From Rheinheimera lutimaris (GTDB taxonomy: Bacteria > Pseudomonadota > Gammaproteobacteria > Enterobacterales > Alteromonadaceae), in NCBI RefSeq assembly GCF_013283795.1, contig NZ_JABSOD010000008.1:1-49061 (forward strand): a DNA stretch of 49,061 nucleotides. The letters are read 5' to 3'. The first letter of the stretch is position 1. The number at the start of each line of letters is the position of its first letter. Below, one piece after another: positions 1 through 9,006 of the stretch. A program made the position numbers and the translations under genes. The notes beneath the pieces are model-generated. The model saw nothing but the letters and a program-made list of their open reading frames with translations. It was not told the origin of the DNA and made no database searches.

Positions 1-34
1 ACCTCCATAGGAGGTGGTTTAAGGCCGACAACAA

Positions 35-66
35 AAACCGCAGCCGGCCAACGCCAACTGCGGTTT
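35..66 (-). terminator. Rho-independent terminator of the chemotaxis receptor gene
   Basis: A perfect 9-bp stem (AAACCGCAG at 35-43, CTGCGGTTT at 58-66) with a 14-nt loop lies 25 bp past the receptor stop codon. Read on the minus strand it is followed by a T-rich run, as expected for an intrinsic terminator. The same stem has only a weak T-run on the plus strand. Confidence 0.7.
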
Positions 67-90
67 ATTCTTACTGCGTCGTGCTTGTGA

Positions 91-1713
91 CTAGACGCGG
101 AAATGGTTAATTAATTCGCTCAGGCTTTGTGCCAAACGCGCCAACTCGGCGCTGGATGCCTGGGTTTCGTTGGCGCCGGCTGAAGTTTGCACCGACAAAT
201 CGCGAATATTCACCAAATTACGATCCACTTCACGTGCCACGGTAGCCTGTTGCTCTGCTGCACTGGCAATGGTCAGGTTTTGGTCACTGATTTGGCTGAT
301 AGCCTCAGCAATCAGCTGCAGTGCCTCGCCGGCCTGCTGCGCAATCTGTAATGTTTCGGTTGCTTTACCACTGCAGCTGCTCATACTTTCTACCGTGTTA
401 TGGGTTTCAGCCTGAACGGCATGCATCATGCGCTCAATCTCTTTAGTCGACTCCTGGGTACGATGGGCCAAAGCACGCACTTCATCGGCTACCACGGCAA
501 AGCCACGACCACTGTCGCCCGCCCGTGCTGCCTCTATTGCTGCATTTAACGCCAACAAGTTAGTTTGCTCGGCAATGGCGCGGATAACATCCAATACAGA
601 GCCAATGTCCTTAACCCTGTCAGCCAGTTTTTCTATGCCATGACGCGACGATTGCAGCTCGCCATCCAACGCGCGGATAGTATGAATAGTATGGTTGACC
701 CGCTCTTGCCCCTGCCGGGCTTTATCATTGGCAATTTCGGAATCCCGCGATGTAGAGGCTGCACTGCGTGCCACTTCTTCTATGGCGGTGGTTAACTCAG
801 TAACCGCTGTCGCGCCCTGCTCCAGCTCTTCACTTTGTTGATGCAAAATACGGCTTGATTGCTCGGTTACCACGCTCAGCTCTTCAGAGGTGGCGGCCAA
901 TTGCGATGACGAATGGTTAATTTCATGCACTGTCTTGCGTAACTGTTGCTGCATTTGCGCCATGGCGCGGATCATTTCTCCTGCTTCGTCCGGTTCATCA
1001 TCAGCAAAGCTTTGGTTAAGTTCGCCGGCGGCAATTCGCTGACTGATTGACACTGCCGCCGACATTGGCCGCACCAAACTGCGGCTTAACATCAAGCCCA
1101 GTGCAACCGCAAGCACTACTGCCAGCACCAATATGGCAATCATATTGCTGGTCGCAAGTTCTATGCTGTGCTTGGCACTTTCTGCTTGCTGATGTGCCGT
1201 AGTTTGCTGATAAGCGGCTACCTCACTCAGCGCTTCAGTTACTTTGCGCGCTACCTCATCAATACCCTGGTGGCGAAATTGTTCTGCCTGCTCTATCTGG
1301 CCTTGCTCCATGAAGGCCAGCAACTGCCGGTGCAACTGATCATATTGTTGTTTAGCCGTTACGGCCTGATTAAACACAGCACTACCGGCTGCTGTTTTAT
1401 GGAACGCCGCGGCGCTATCTTCAGCTTCGCTGTATTTTTTCATCGCACTTTGCAAAGTTGCCTGCGCCTGTTGCCGGTCGGCCGCAGAGTTGGCATACAG
1501 CACATTCAGCGTGTACAAGCGCATTAATAAAAACTCACGATTCATATTACCTACCAGCAAGGAGGCCGGCAGGCGGCGATCGGCAATGTTGTGTAAATTA
1601 GCTTCCGTTTCAGAAAAACGATACATTGCCACACCACCCACTATAACGCTGAGTGACACCATTAACGTAAAAACTACCGCCAGCCGCTTACCAATCTTAA
1701 GCTTTCTTAACAT
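91..1713 (-). CDS. Methyl-accepting chemotaxis protein
   Basis: Transmembrane chemoreceptor that relays a periplasmic signal to CheA/CheW. The 540-residue protein has a first membrane helix at about 11-31, a periplasmic helical region of the four-helix-bundle type (about 35-188), a second membrane helix at about 190-210, a HAMP linker (about 208-262) and a long cytoplasmic coiled coil. The highly conserved signalling hairpin tip, with the [18 protein letters not shown] block, is at about 382-399. No C-terminal CheR-tethering pentapeptide is visible. The ligand cannot be predicted. The gene stands alone, with its own terminator downstream and an AGGA-type ribosome site upstream. No flagellar or che genes are nearby, so it is an orphan receptor. 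Confidence 0.95.
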   Translation of the reverse strand: MLRKLKIGKRLAVVFTLMVSLSVIVGGVAMYRFSETEANLHNIADRRLPASLLVGNMNREFLLMRLYTLNVLYANSAADRQQAQATLQSAMKKYSEAEDSAAAFHKTAAGSAVFNQAVTAKQQYDQLHRQLLAFMEQGQIEQAEQFRHQGIDEVARKVTEALSEVAAYQQTTAHQQAESAKHSIELATSNMIAILVLAVVLAVALGLMLSRSLVRPMSAAVSISQRIAAGELNQSFADDEPDEAGEMIRAMAQMQQQLRKTVHEINHSSSQLAATSEELSVVTEQSSRILHQQSEELEQGATAVTELTTAIEEVARSAASTSRDSEIANDKARQGQERVNHTIHTIRALDGELQSSRHGIEKLADRVKDIGSVLDVIRAIAEQTNLLALNAAIEAARAGDSGRGFAVVADEVRALAHRTQESTKEIERMMHAVQAETHNTVESMSSCSGKATETLQIAQQAGEALQLIAEAISQISDQNLTIASAAEQQATVAREVDRNLVNIRDLSVQTSAGANETQASSAELARLAQSLSELINHFRV

Positions 1714-1794
1714 AACTACGTCATCCTGTTGTTTTTATAGACAGAATAAGCATAGGCGTATATCCGCCGGATACAAAGCGGACCTTGCAGTAAC

Positions 1795-2694
1795 TCAGCC
1801 CAACATCAGCACGCGGTGAGCTGCGGCACCGGCTTTAACTCCGGCAGCCGCCGCCAACATGCCGTTATGCATCGGGCTGGCCATATCGCCGGCGGCAAAC
1901 AAACCGCTGATTGAACTTTGCTGCATGGCATCGGTTTTAATGTATGCGCCAAGCGGCCCTTGCTCCAGCTCACAGCCCAGTTGCTGCGCCAAAGTGTGGC
2001 CGAAGGCGGTTTTCGGTGCCACATACACCACCTTTGCCGGCACTCGCCGGCCATCTGCCAGCAGCATATGGTTGATATCAAAACCTTCGCCTTCCACCGC
2101 GGTTACGGCGCTATGCTCCAGTGTTACGCCACGGCGCTTAAGCAACGCCAGTTGCTCTGCATCCGGCATAAACTGTCCCTGGCTGAAATAGGTTACCGGG
2201 CCCCAGTCCGGCAGAATTGCCGCCTGATGTACCGACGCCTCACCGGTGGCAATTACCGCTATCGGCTGATTACGAAACTCATAGCCGTGGCAATACGGGC
2301 AATGGATCACCGACTTGCCCCAGCGCTGTGCCAGGCCCGGTATAGTTGGCAAGGTGTCGGTAAGCCCGGTTGCCAGAATTAACGCTTTGCCCTGATATTG
2401 CGTGCCGGTTTCATCGCTGAGGAAGAAGTTACCATCGGCCAGCTTCTCTGCACTGTTAACGCGGCTTTGCCTGAACTGCACTGTCGGATACGCCATAAGC
2501 TGTTGCCAGGCGCGACCGCGCAACTCGCCAGGCTCTGCGCCATCGGCAGCAAAAAAACCATGCGACTGCGCCGCAAAACGGTTGCGCGGTTCACCGGCAT
2601 CAATCAGCAACACCTGGCGCTGGCCTCGCGCTAACTGCATTGCCGCAGACAAACCGGCAAAACTGCCGCCCACTACTATTGCATCCCATATCAT
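1795..2694 (-). CDS. NAD(P)/FAD-dependent oxidoreductase, thioredoxin-reductase-like
   Basis: Flavoprotein disulfide reductase-type enzyme of 299 residues, close to thioredoxin reductase in size and domain order. An N-terminal FAD-binding Rossmann motif (GGSFAGLSAA, from residue 9) is followed by the redox-active pair CPYC at 132-135 and a C-terminal FAD-contact segment containing LFAAGD. The second nucleotide-binding loop reads VIATGEAS instead of the usual glycine-rich GxGxxA. Its NADPH use may therefore differ from true TrxB. No thioredoxin gene is adjacent. It is divergent from an Rrf2 regulator, a pairing often seen for such stand-alone reductases, so redox- or thiol-responsive control is likely. 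The exact electron acceptor is unknown. Confidence 0.88.
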   Translation of the reverse strand: MIWDAIVVGGSFAGLSAAMQLARGQRQVLLIDAGEPRNRFAAQSHGFFAADGAEPGELRGRAWQQLMAYPTVQFRQSRVNSAEKLADGNFFLSDETGTQYQGKALILATGLTDTLPTIPGLAQRWGKSVIHCPYCHGYEFRNQPIAVIATGEASVHQAAILPDWGPVTYFSQGQFMPDAEQLALLKRRGVTLEHSAVTAVEGEGFDINHMLLADGRRVPAKVVYVAPKTAFGHTLAQQLGCELEQGPLGAYIKTDAMQQSSISGLFAAGDMASPMHNGMLAAAAGVKAGAAAHRVLMLG

Positions 2695-2725
2695 CTGAGT
2701 TCCTCACTTTCTCTGTTAAACAGCC

Positions 2726-2747
2726 AACTTAAATAACATCATAAGTT
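2726..2747. promoter_or_regulatory. Candidate Rrf2-family operator
   Basis: Inverted repeat AACTTA (2726-2731) and TAAGTT (2742-2747) with a 10-bp spacer, 22 bp overall, in the 143-bp gap between the divergent reductase and Rrf2 genes. Rrf2-family regulators typically bind dyads of this size. Assignment to this regulator is inferred from position. Confidence 0.4.
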
Positions 2748-2837
2748 ACATAAAAAGCGAAAACAACTCTTGTAACACTAAAAGTATCTTAAAACTGCGG
2801 TAGAATAGTCTGCAATACAGCGCTGACAGAGTAAAAC

Positions 2838-3260
2838 ATGAGAAAAGACAGCCGTTTATCGCGCATGCTGCACGTGCTGGTGCATTTGCACCAGCTGCAG
2901 AAAGCCATTACATCAGACCAATTGGCGCTGATGCTGCACACTAATCCGGTCGTGGTGCGCCGCACTATGGCACTGTTGCGCGAGCAAGGTTATGTCAGTG
3001 CGGTAAAAGGTCATGGCGGGGGCTGGACCTTAGCCAAACCGCTGCATAGCATCACTTTGCTGGACATTCACCGCTCACTGAGCGAAGGCACGTTATTTAC
3101 CATTGGTTTAACCGACGAGCACAACCACTGCCCGATAGAAAAAGCAGTAAACCTGGCCATTGATGACGTGTTGCAAGAGGCTGAAAATCTGGTGCTACAA
3201 CGCTTTGGCGAAGTAACGCTGGATAAACTGGCTGTGGGCTATAGCCCCAAACCGGTATAA
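2838..3260 (+). CDS. Rrf2 family transcriptional regulator
   Basis: Small winged-helix DNA-binding repressor of 140 residues. The N-terminal helix-turn-helix and the wing motif GHGGGW (58-63) are characteristic of Rrf2 proteins. The iron-sulfur type (IscR, NsrR) has three clustered cysteines. This protein has one cysteine, C98, in the effector segment, so it probably senses by thiol chemistry or a ligand rather than by a cluster. It is divergent from the thioredoxin-reductase-like gene and most likely controls it and itself through the shared 143-bp intergenic region. Confidence 0.9.
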   Translation: MRKDSRLSRMLHVLVHLHQLQKAITSDQLALMLHTNPVVVRRTMALLREQGYVSAVKGHGGGWTLAKPLHSITLLDIHRSLSEGTLFTIGLTDEHNHCPIEKAVNLAIDDVLQEAENLVLQRFGEVTLDKLAVGYSPKPV

Positions 3261-3271
3261 CGCAGCAGACG

Positions 3272-4087
3272 CTACTGCTGTTGCAGCCATTCTCTGGGGC
3301 TGGTGCCGGTTTTACGCCGGAACGCCCGCGCCAGTGCTGACGGGCTGTCATAACCCACTTCGTCGGCAATCAGTGCTATGGGTTTACCTTCACGCAGCCG
3401 TTTTTGCGTCAGGCTTACCCGCCAGCTTAGCAGGTAGTCCGCCGGTGTTTTACCCACCACTTTATGAAACTGCGCCGCAAAGCTGGCCCGCGACATACTG
3501 GCAGCACTGGCAAGCTCTGCCACCGACCAGCTTTTTTGCGGCTGGTCATGCATTAGCGTTACGGCCCGCGCCAGGCGCCAATCGGCCAACCCCGCCATCA
3601 TACCGCTTGCAACGACGCGGTTGTTCATCACATGACGCAGCAACTGAATCATCACCAGCTCAAACAACCGGTTTAACACCGCATTTTTACCGCAGTTTTG
3701 TTCAGCAGCTTCGCTGAATAACCACAATACGCTGTCGCCCAAAATGGGTAACTCACTAACGGGCAGCAACATATAGTCAGGTAAGGCTGTGGTTAGCGGG
3801 TTATCCAGCCCGCCATCGAAACTTACCGCCGCACTAACCAACTGAGTATTGTCGGCCGCCACCGCAGTTAGGCTGTGTTTGCACGGCCGGGGAATAAACA
3901 GCAGGCTGGGCCGGCTGATAACAATCTCCTGCTTTGCTATATGCAACCTGGCTTTACCGGTATTAAACAAATACAGCTTGCCACTGTGGTCCTGTGAATC
4001 ATACGCCAGTTCACCACTAAAAGTGCCGGCATAAAAAGTTGTAGCGTGCATACCAAACTGCGCCAATAAGGTTGAAAGCCTGTCCAT
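3272..4087 (-). CDS. AraC family transcriptional regulator
   Basis: DNA-binding activator-type protein of 271 residues. The N-terminal half is a cupin-like effector-binding domain. The C-terminal 100 residues hold two helix-turn-helix motifs ending in the classic AraC signature (GYDSPSALARAFRRKTG). A longer reading frame extends to 4138, but the ATG at 4087 is preceded by a strong GAGGTGAT ribosome site, so I use that start. It lies divergent from the two exported hydrolase genes at 4256 and 5112 and probably regulates them. It converges with the Rrf2 gene, with 11 bp between the stops. Confidence 0.9.
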   Translation of the reverse strand: MDRLSTLLAQFGMHATTFYAGTFSGELAYDSQDHSGKLYLFNTGKARLHIAKQEIVISRPSLLFIPRPCKHSLTAVAADNTQLVSAAVSFDGGLDNPLTTALPDYMLLPVSELPILGDSVLWLFSEAAEQNCGKNAVLNRLFELVMIQLLRHVMNNRVVASGMMAGLADWRLARAVTLMHDQPQKSWSVAELASAASMSRASFAAQFHKVVGKTPADYLLSWRVSLTQKRLREGKPIALIADEVGYDSPSALARAFRRKTGTSPREWLQQQ

Positions 4088-4099
4088 AATCACCTCAAT

Positions 4100-4125
4100 T
4101 AGACTATCTGCAGCATAATTTAGAC
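4100..4125. promoter_or_regulatory. Candidate AraC-type operator, 21-bp spaced direct repeat
   Basis: TAGAC occurs at 4100-4104 and again at 4121-4125, exactly 21 bp apart. Each copy sits in a wider match (AATTAGAC and AATTTAGAC). Direct half-sites two helical turns apart are the normal target of AraC-family proteins. A further dyad, TTTGAC (4128-4133) and GTCAAA (4141-4146), lies beside it. A TATACT box at 4160-4165 faces the hydrolase genes without a good -35 box, consistent with activator-dependent transcription. Confidence 0.4.
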
Positions 4126-4255
4126 AATTTGACGCCAAAAGTCAAAACAGACCCCTTAATATACTCCTAACGCTTGCAACTGAACTGCAGCTGAGTAGTA
4201 AGCCACTTGAGGCATTACGTTAACCAACAAAACATTATTAACTGAAAAGGAATAC

Positions 4256-5050
4256 ATGATGACTAAGTTTAAATTTCGCCATATCGCCGCTGTTGTTGCT
4301 ACCACAGCATTAACGTTAAGCAGCGCTGTTTTTGCTGCTGAAAAACCAACAGTGGTGCTGGTACATGGTGCTTTCGCCGAATCATCCAGCTGGAACGGCG
4401 TAGCCGCTAATCTGCAGCAACAAGGCTACCCGGTGGTAGCCGTTGCTAACCCGCTACGCAGTTTAAGCGCCGATGCTGATTATGTTGCCAGCGTGGTAAA
4501 ACAAACCAGCGGCCCGGTTGTATTGGTTGGCCATTCCTACGGCGGTGCGGTAATCAGCAACGCCGTGCAGAACAACACCAATGTTACTGCTTTGGTCTAT
4601 GTTGCCGCATTCGCACCGGAACAGGGTGAGACAGTGCTGGAATTATCCGGCCGTTACCCGGGCAGCACTTTAGGCCCGACACTGGCCACGCCGGTGATAT
4701 TAAAAGACGGTGATAAAGACCTGTATATCCAGCAAGACAAATTCGGCGAACAGTTTGCAGCCGATGTACCAACCGCAGAAGCCTCGCTGATGGCCGCGAC
4801 ACAACGCCCGGTCACTGAGCTGGCCTTAACTGAGCCCGCTGGCCTGCCGGCCTGGCATACCGTACCGTCATGGAGCATTTATGGTAGCGCCGACAAGAAT
4901 ATTCCGCCGGCGGCAATGAAATTTATGGCACAGCGGGCTAAAGCAAAAAACATCGTTGAAGTACCGGGCGCTTCCCATGTGGTGATGACATCACACCCGG
5001 ACAAAGTCGCCGCACTAATAGCCGAAGCCGCAACTGCGACTAACAAATAA
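4256..5050 (+). CDS. Exported alpha/beta hydrolase (GHSYG type)
   Basis: Hydrolase of 264 residues with an N-terminal signal peptide ending near AVFA (cleavage about 27/28), so it should act in the periplasm or outside the cell. The oxyanion-hole motif VHGAF is at 36-40 and the nucleophile elbow GHSYG at 92-96 (Ser94). An acidic residue in GSADKNIP (about 215) and a histidine in GASHVV (about 240) complete the triad. It resembles the esterase/haloperoxidase-like group commonly annotated simply as alpha/beta hydrolase. Tandem ATG codons follow an AAGGAA ribosome site. It is the first gene of a probable two-gene operon with the next hydrolase, 61 bp downstream. Substrate unknown. Confidence 0.9.
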   Translation: MMTKFKFRHIAAVVATTALTLSSAVFAAEKPTVVLVHGAFAESSSWNGVAANLQQQGYPVVAVANPLRSLSADADYVASVVKQTSGPVVLVGHSYGGAVISNAVQNNTNVTALVYVAAFAPEQGETVLELSGRYPGSTLGPTLATPVILKDGDKDLYIQQDKFGEQFAADVPTAEASLMAATQRPVTELALTEPAGLPAWHTVPSWSIYGSADKNIPPAAMKFMAQRAKAKNIVEVPGASHVVMTSHPDKVAALIAEAATATNK

Positions 5051-5111
5051 CAGCTGTGTAAACAGCAAACCTAACTGAAGCTAAATTAACTGAATTATTG
5101 AGGAAACCATC

Positions 5112-6125
5112 ATGAAAACACTAAACACTGTAATCACTGCCAGCCTGTTAGCATTAAGTATCGGTAACGCCATGGCGGCCGGCTCACCGGGTGTTGAAAC
5201 GAAAACACAGGGCTTTTTAACTGCCTTAGCTCAGGGTGGCGGTAAACCTCTGGAGCAGTTATCAGCTAAAGATGCCCGAGCTGTGCTGGCGGGTGCTCAG
5301 CAAGGTGCGGTTTTGCCGGCAGCCGATGTCAGCGAAAAAACCATAAATGTTGACGGCCAGAGCATTAAACTGGTGATTGTAAAACCACAAGGCAGCACCG
5401 TCACCTTACCGGCCTTTATGTTCTTCCACGGTGGTGGCTGGGTACTGGGAGATTTCCCAACGCATGAGCGTTTAATCCGTGATTTAGTGCAGCGCTCTGG
5501 TGCAGCGGCAGTGTATGTTGATTACACCCCGTCACCGGAAGCGAAATACCCAACCGCAATTAACCAGGCGTATGCCGCAACCCAATGGGTGGCAAAGCAT
5601 GGTAAAGAAATTGGCGTTGATGGCAGCCGTTTAGCGGTAGCCGGTAACAGTGTGGGTGGCAATATGGCGGCGGTAGTGGCATTGAAAGCAAAAGAAGCAG
5701 GCACACCAAAGCTGAAATTCCAGCTGCTGCTGTGGCCGGTCACCGATGCCGGCTTTAACAATAGCTCGTACCATACTTATGCCGATGGCCATTTCTTAAC
5801 CCGCAATATGATGCAGTGGTTTTGGGATAACTACACCACGTCGCAGGAGCAGCGTAACGAGATTTATGCTTCACCCCTGCGTGCAACCAAAACCCAGTTG
5901 CAGGGCTTGCCACCGGCATTAATTCAGACGGCCGAAATGGACGTGTTGCGTGATGAAGGTGAAGCCTATGGCCGCCACCTGAACGATGCGGGTGTAACCG
6001 TTACCACAGTGCGTTACAACGGTATGATCCATGACTTTGGCTTGCTGAACGTGCTAAGCGATGTGCCGGCAGTGCAAGACGCACTGGACCAGGCCGGTCG
6101 TGAGTTAAAAGACCACCTGCAATAA
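5112..6125 (+). CDS. Exported HSL/GDXG-type alpha/beta hydrolase (esterase)
   Basis: Carboxylesterase-like protein of 337 residues from the hormone-sensitive-lipase family. It has a signal peptide (cleavage near AMA, residue 22), the oxyanion motif HGGGW at 106-110, the nucleophile motif GNSVGG at 178-183 (Ser180), an aspartate in the MDVLRDEG segment (about 272) and a catalytic histidine in MIHDFG (about 307). Family members cleave short-chain esters. The ribosome site TGAGGAAA is well placed. It follows another exported hydrolase, and a terminator sits 15 bp after the stop. The pair likely attacks an extracellular or periplasmic ester under control of the divergent AraC protein. Confidence 0.92.
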   Translation: MKTLNTVITASLLALSIGNAMAAGSPGVETKTQGFLTALAQGGGKPLEQLSAKDARAVLAGAQQGAVLPAADVSEKTINVDGQSIKLVIVKPQGSTVTLPAFMFFHGGGWVLGDFPTHERLIRDLVQRSGAAAVYVDYTPSPEAKYPTAINQAYAATQWVAKHGKEIGVDGSRLAVAGNSVGGNMAAVVALKAKEAGTPKLKFQLLLWPVTDAGFNNSSYHTYADGHFLTRNMMQWFWDNYTTSQEQRNEIYASPLRATKTQLQGLPPALIQTAEMDVLRDEGEAYGRHLNDAGVTVTTVRYNGMIHDFGLLNVLSDVPAVQDALDQAGRELKDHLQ

Positions 6126-6140
6126 GCCGCAGAGCCGGCT

Positions 6141-6167
6141 AAAGCCCCTGAATGGGGCTTTTTTGTT
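6141..6167 (+). terminator. Rho-independent terminator after the esterase operon
   Basis: Perfect 8-bp stem AAAGCCCC (6141-6148) and GGGGCTTT (6154-6161), 5-nt loop, followed by a T-run. It closes the two-hydrolase operon just before the convergent DUF2955 gene. Confidence 0.9.
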
Positions 6168-6179
6168 TAGCATAACAGG

Positions 6180-7235
6180 TTAGGATAACTGCAAGCGTGT
6201 GGCCGCAAAACGGTTTAACAACTGATGCATCAGATACACCGCAATCAGCGTACAAACCACCGAAATAGCGACTGAACTGAAACGGTACAAAGCGCTGTAC
6301 ACCAGATCACTTTGTGGCGTCAGGTACTGGCCGAATAAAATCCCCATCGTTGTCATGGCGCCAAAACCCGCGCCAGACTGGCCGCCTTCAAACATATGGT
6401 GCCGGGCAAACAGCATAATACTGATCCACATCGCCAGAGTGACAAACAGCAAAATATTCGAATGGCTATACAGCAAAAGCTGAATGGCCAGCCCGACGTT
6501 GCAGCCGACCAGGGTGCCAATAGCCCGGTTCCAGCCGGCTTTGCCGGCGCCGTGCCAGTTTAGCGGAAACAACACCAGTACCGAGGCGACCTGCGCCGAC
6601 AGCGAATCAATCAGATCAAAGCTTTGAAATACGAGAAACGACAGGGTTGCCACCGTTGTTGCCAGGATCACTTCATGGCGTTGGTTGCTCAGCGGTTTAG
6701 CCGGCATCTGGCGAGCAGCGCGCGCTGAGGTATCCGGAAACAGCGTGTACATTAAAAACGTGACCAATAACGTAAAAATGCCGGCCACCAGATTCGACAT
6801 CACGATATCGCCAACATGGGTCAGCGGTGCCGGATAACTGGCAAAATGCAGCTGCATCGACAAGCCTACCAGGGTGGTGGCACCAAACAAAAAATATACG
6901 CCTTGTGTCATACAACGAAATAAAAAACCAAACTGCAGAACCACCAGCAATGTCATCAGGCCCGGTTTGTCGCCAAACAGCCCCTGCACCAGTAACACAC
7001 TGACACTGACAAACAAAATACCGGCAATAAACTGACGGACCACATGCGCATTTAATACCGGCACCAGCCCGAGTAGCAGCATCGGGTTCACGGCAAAAAA
7101 GGTGCCGTAGTTCCAGTCCATCAGTTTGCACACGACAAAACCCAGTGTGCCGCCAAAGGCAATGCGCAGACACTGCCTGACATCATTGCTGCTCAGCTGC
7201 AGTTTTGGGTGAGTAACACTGGCGGGCGAAGACAT
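6180..7235 (-). CDS. DUF2955/FUSC-like inner-membrane efflux protein
   Basis: Polytopic membrane protein of 351 residues with two repeats of hydrophobic helices separated by a short polar stretch, as in the DUF2955 and aromatic-acid exporter (FUSC) families. Such proteins pair with a HlyD-type periplasmic adaptor to export small toxic compounds. The reading frame extends to 7382, inside the upstream hlyD-like gene. The ATG at 7235 lies 10 bp after that gene's stop with an AAGGGG ribosome site, so I prefer it. It is the third gene of the marR-hlyD-DUF2955 operon. The substrate is unknown, and no outer-membrane channel gene is nearby. Confidence 0.85.
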   Translation of the reverse strand: MSSPASVTHPKLQLSSNDVRQCLRIAFGGTLGFVVCKLMDWNYGTFFAVNPMLLLGLVPVLNAHVVRQFIAGILFVSVSVLLVQGLFGDKPGLMTLLVVLQFGFLFRCMTQGVYFLFGATTLVGLSMQLHFASYPAPLTHVGDIVMSNLVAGIFTLLVTFLMYTLFPDTSARAARQMPAKPLSNQRHEVILATTVATLSFLVFQSFDLIDSLSAQVASVLVLFPLNWHGAGKAGWNRAIGTLVGCNVGLAIQLLLYSHSNILLFVTLAMWISIMLFARHHMFEGGQSGAGFGAMTTMGILFGQYLTPQSDLVYSALYRFSSVAISVVCTLIAVYLMHQLLNRFAATRLQLS

Positions 7236-7245
7236 GCTTTGCCCC

Positions 7246-8310
7246 TTAATAGATGTAATGCAACAGGCTGATAAAGCGTGCCTGCGCCTGCCCCAACCAA
7301 CGCGCCGGGCCTGCGGCAGGGTAAAGCTGCACAGTCGCGCGGGCACCGGTAGGCAACGCGGCCAACACCGCGTCGTTGTCATCCAGTGTCAGGTGTAAGC
7401 GTAAATACTGCGCATCACGCACCCAGCGATCCGAACTTTCCGGGTTCGCCAGGCTGCCGTCAGCACTGAGCTGACCATCTTTTACACCGGCATCGATAGC
7501 TCGCACCGTCGCGGCAAATACCTGCCCCGGCAAGCCATCAAATATCACACTGGCTGCTGTGCCGGCTTTAACTCTAGTCAGCGATTTCTCCCGAAAATCA
7601 GCAATAATGTCGGCATCATTTGCCACCAGTGCAGCCAGCGTTTTACCGGCTGTCGCGTAATTGCCCGGTACCAACTGCAGGTTGGTCATCACACCGTCTA
7701 CCTTAGCGCGCACATCGGTGTACTGCAGGTTTAGCCGCCCATTCGCCAGTGTATTAGCGGCCTGGCGTAACAGTAAGTTAGCCTCGCCCGGCTCGCCCCG
7801 GCGTACCACCAGCTCATTAGCCTGCGCTTTAGCCGCGTCAACCTGTGCCAGCGCCGCCTGATAATTGGCCGCCGCTTTATCCAGTTGCTGCTGCGACACG
7901 TTACGTGAACCAATTAACTGCTGCAGCCGCTTAACCTCCAGCCCCAGTTCATCGGCCTGAGCCTGATACGCCGCCACACTGGCCTGAGCCGAGGCAATTG
8001 AGGCGTCCAGCTGAGTATTTTCCTGCTGCGCGGCCTCCAGCGCCAGTTCAGCTTTATCCACCGCTAACTGGTAGCTTTGCTTGTCCAGACTAAATAAAAT
8101 GTCACCGGCTTTAACCTGCTGATTATTCTGCACCAGCACCTGTGTTACCTGACCACTCACGTCCGGCGCAATACCCACGACCGGGTGCATCACCCTGGCC
8201 TGGGCACTGAGTGGTAGCCAAATATCGGCGACAATAAAATACACAAAGGCGACAACAAAGACGACGATTGCGCCGTGCACCCAGCGTTTAAAAACCTGAT
8301 CCGGTGTCAT
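7246..8310 (-). CDS. HlyD/EmrA-type membrane fusion protein
   Basis: Periplasmic adaptor of 354 residues that links an inner-membrane pump to the outer membrane. It has one N-terminal membrane anchor (about 12-32), a split lipoyl/biotinyl-like domain (VVGIAPDVSGQV near 44-55 and the matching half near residue 205), a long coiled-coil hairpin between them (about 80-180) and a C-terminal beta-barrel. Its start overlaps the marR stop by 4 bp (ATGA), so translation is coupled. It is followed directly by the DUF2955 membrane protein, its likely pump partner. Confidence 0.92.
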   Translation of the reverse strand: MTPDQVFKRWVHGAIVVFVVAFVYFIVADIWLPLSAQARVMHPVVGIAPDVSGQVTQVLVQNNQQVKAGDILFSLDKQSYQLAVDKAELALEAAQQENTQLDASIASAQASVAAYQAQADELGLEVKRLQQLIGSRNVSQQQLDKAAANYQAALAQVDAAKAQANELVVRRGEPGEANLLLRQAANTLANGRLNLQYTDVRAKVDGVMTNLQLVPGNYATAGKTLAALVANDADIIADFREKSLTRVKAGTAASVIFDGLPGQVFAATVRAIDAGVKDGQLSADGSLANPESSDRWVRDAQYLRLHLTLDDNDAVLAALPTGARATVQLYPAAGPARWLGQAQARFISLLHYIY

Positions 8311-8810
8311 AGGCTATCCTCCACTGCGGTGGCCGCTGATGTTGTGGCCAGTAAAGTTCGGGCGTTGCGCTCCATCAGGTCCAGCGTCTGCATCAGCTGC
8401 TGTACGGCAGCCGGTGTTAAATCCCGATACAACGCCTGCCTGATCTGCATCGTGCATTCAATCAGTTTAGTCAGTGTTTGTTGGCCGGCAGGAGTAAAAT
8501 AAAGGCAGTGTGCTCTTTTGTCGGTCGGGTGTGGCCGCCGTTCCAGCATATTCAGTTCAACCAGTTGGCCAAGCGTGCGGGTTAACGACGGCATCTCAAT
8601 CCCTAACTCCTGCGCCAGCGCTTGCTGGGTAGCACCTTCGCCCAACATTTTCAGGTGTAACATTGCTGTCCAGCGTGATTCTGTCATATCCAGTGATTGC
8701 ACTGCCGCGGTTATAGCACTGCGCCACAGGCGATGCACCCGCCCAATCTGGTTACCCAGCGGCACTTTAAGCATGGCTTTCATTTCTGTCAGGTTTGTTA
8801 TATCGGTCAT
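8307..8810 (-). CDS. MarR family transcriptional regulator
   Basis: Winged-helix repressor of 167 residues with the MarR recognition region (QALAQELGIEMPSLTRTLGQ) followed by the basic beta-wing (ERRPHPTDKRAH). It is the first gene of the efflux operon and very probably represses it, as EmrR/MarR proteins do, until a phenolic or lipophilic ligand releases it. The large palindromic operator 15 bp upstream of its start codon supports autoregulation. Confidence 0.93.
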   Translation of the reverse strand: MTDITNLTEMKAMLKVPLGNQIGRVHRLWRSAITAAVQSLDMTESRWTAMLHLKMLGEGATQQALAQELGIEMPSLTRTLGQLVELNMLERRPHPTDKRAHCLYFTPAGQQTLTKLIECTMQIRQALYRDLTPAAVQQLMQTLDLMERNARTLLATTSAATAVEDSL

Positions 8811-8824
8811 TACATGCCTATAAA

Positions 8825-8879
8825 TTAGTTAGCTTGCTAAGTATTGTACACCCGCAAAAATACTTAGCAAGCTAACTAA
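8825..8879. promoter_or_regulatory. MarR operator: two opposed palindromes
   Basis: A perfect 21-bp inverted repeat (8825-8845 and 8859-8879) with a 13-bp spacer. Each arm contains its own small palindrome, TTAGC-nn-GCTAA (8829-8840 reads TTAGCTTGCTAA and 8865-8875 is within the mirror copy). MarR dimers bind palindromes of this kind, so this probably holds two dimers. It lies between the marR start codon and the rightward peptidase gene at 9007, and could influence both directions. Confidence 0.75.
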
Positions 8880-9006
8880 ATTACTGTCGCGTTAAACTGC
8901 TTATCAGTTGCGTTAAACGCAGTAACATGGCTGTCACTGCGGGTTCAATGTTATAGTGACATTATATTTTACGCTGCTGCCGGCAGCCTTTATTACTGGA
9001 ACAACA

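Noticed and set aside
1..15. ACCTCC-ATA-GGAGGT palindrome at the window edge
   Set aside because: Too close to the edge to place in a gene or element; possibly chance.
1168..1527. A 119-codon frame on the strand opposite the chemoreceptor
   Set aside because: It mirrors the conserved receptor gene, has no ribosome site and no recognisable protein features.
4088..4138. 17-residue N-terminal extension of the AraC protein
   Set aside because: The internal ATG at 4087 has a strong GAGGTG ribosome site, and the extension overlaps the likely operator.
7236..7382. 49-residue N-terminal extension of the DUF2955 protein
   Set aside because: It lies inside the hlyD-like gene, is arginine-rich and unlike a membrane leader. 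The ATG at 7235 has a ribosome site.
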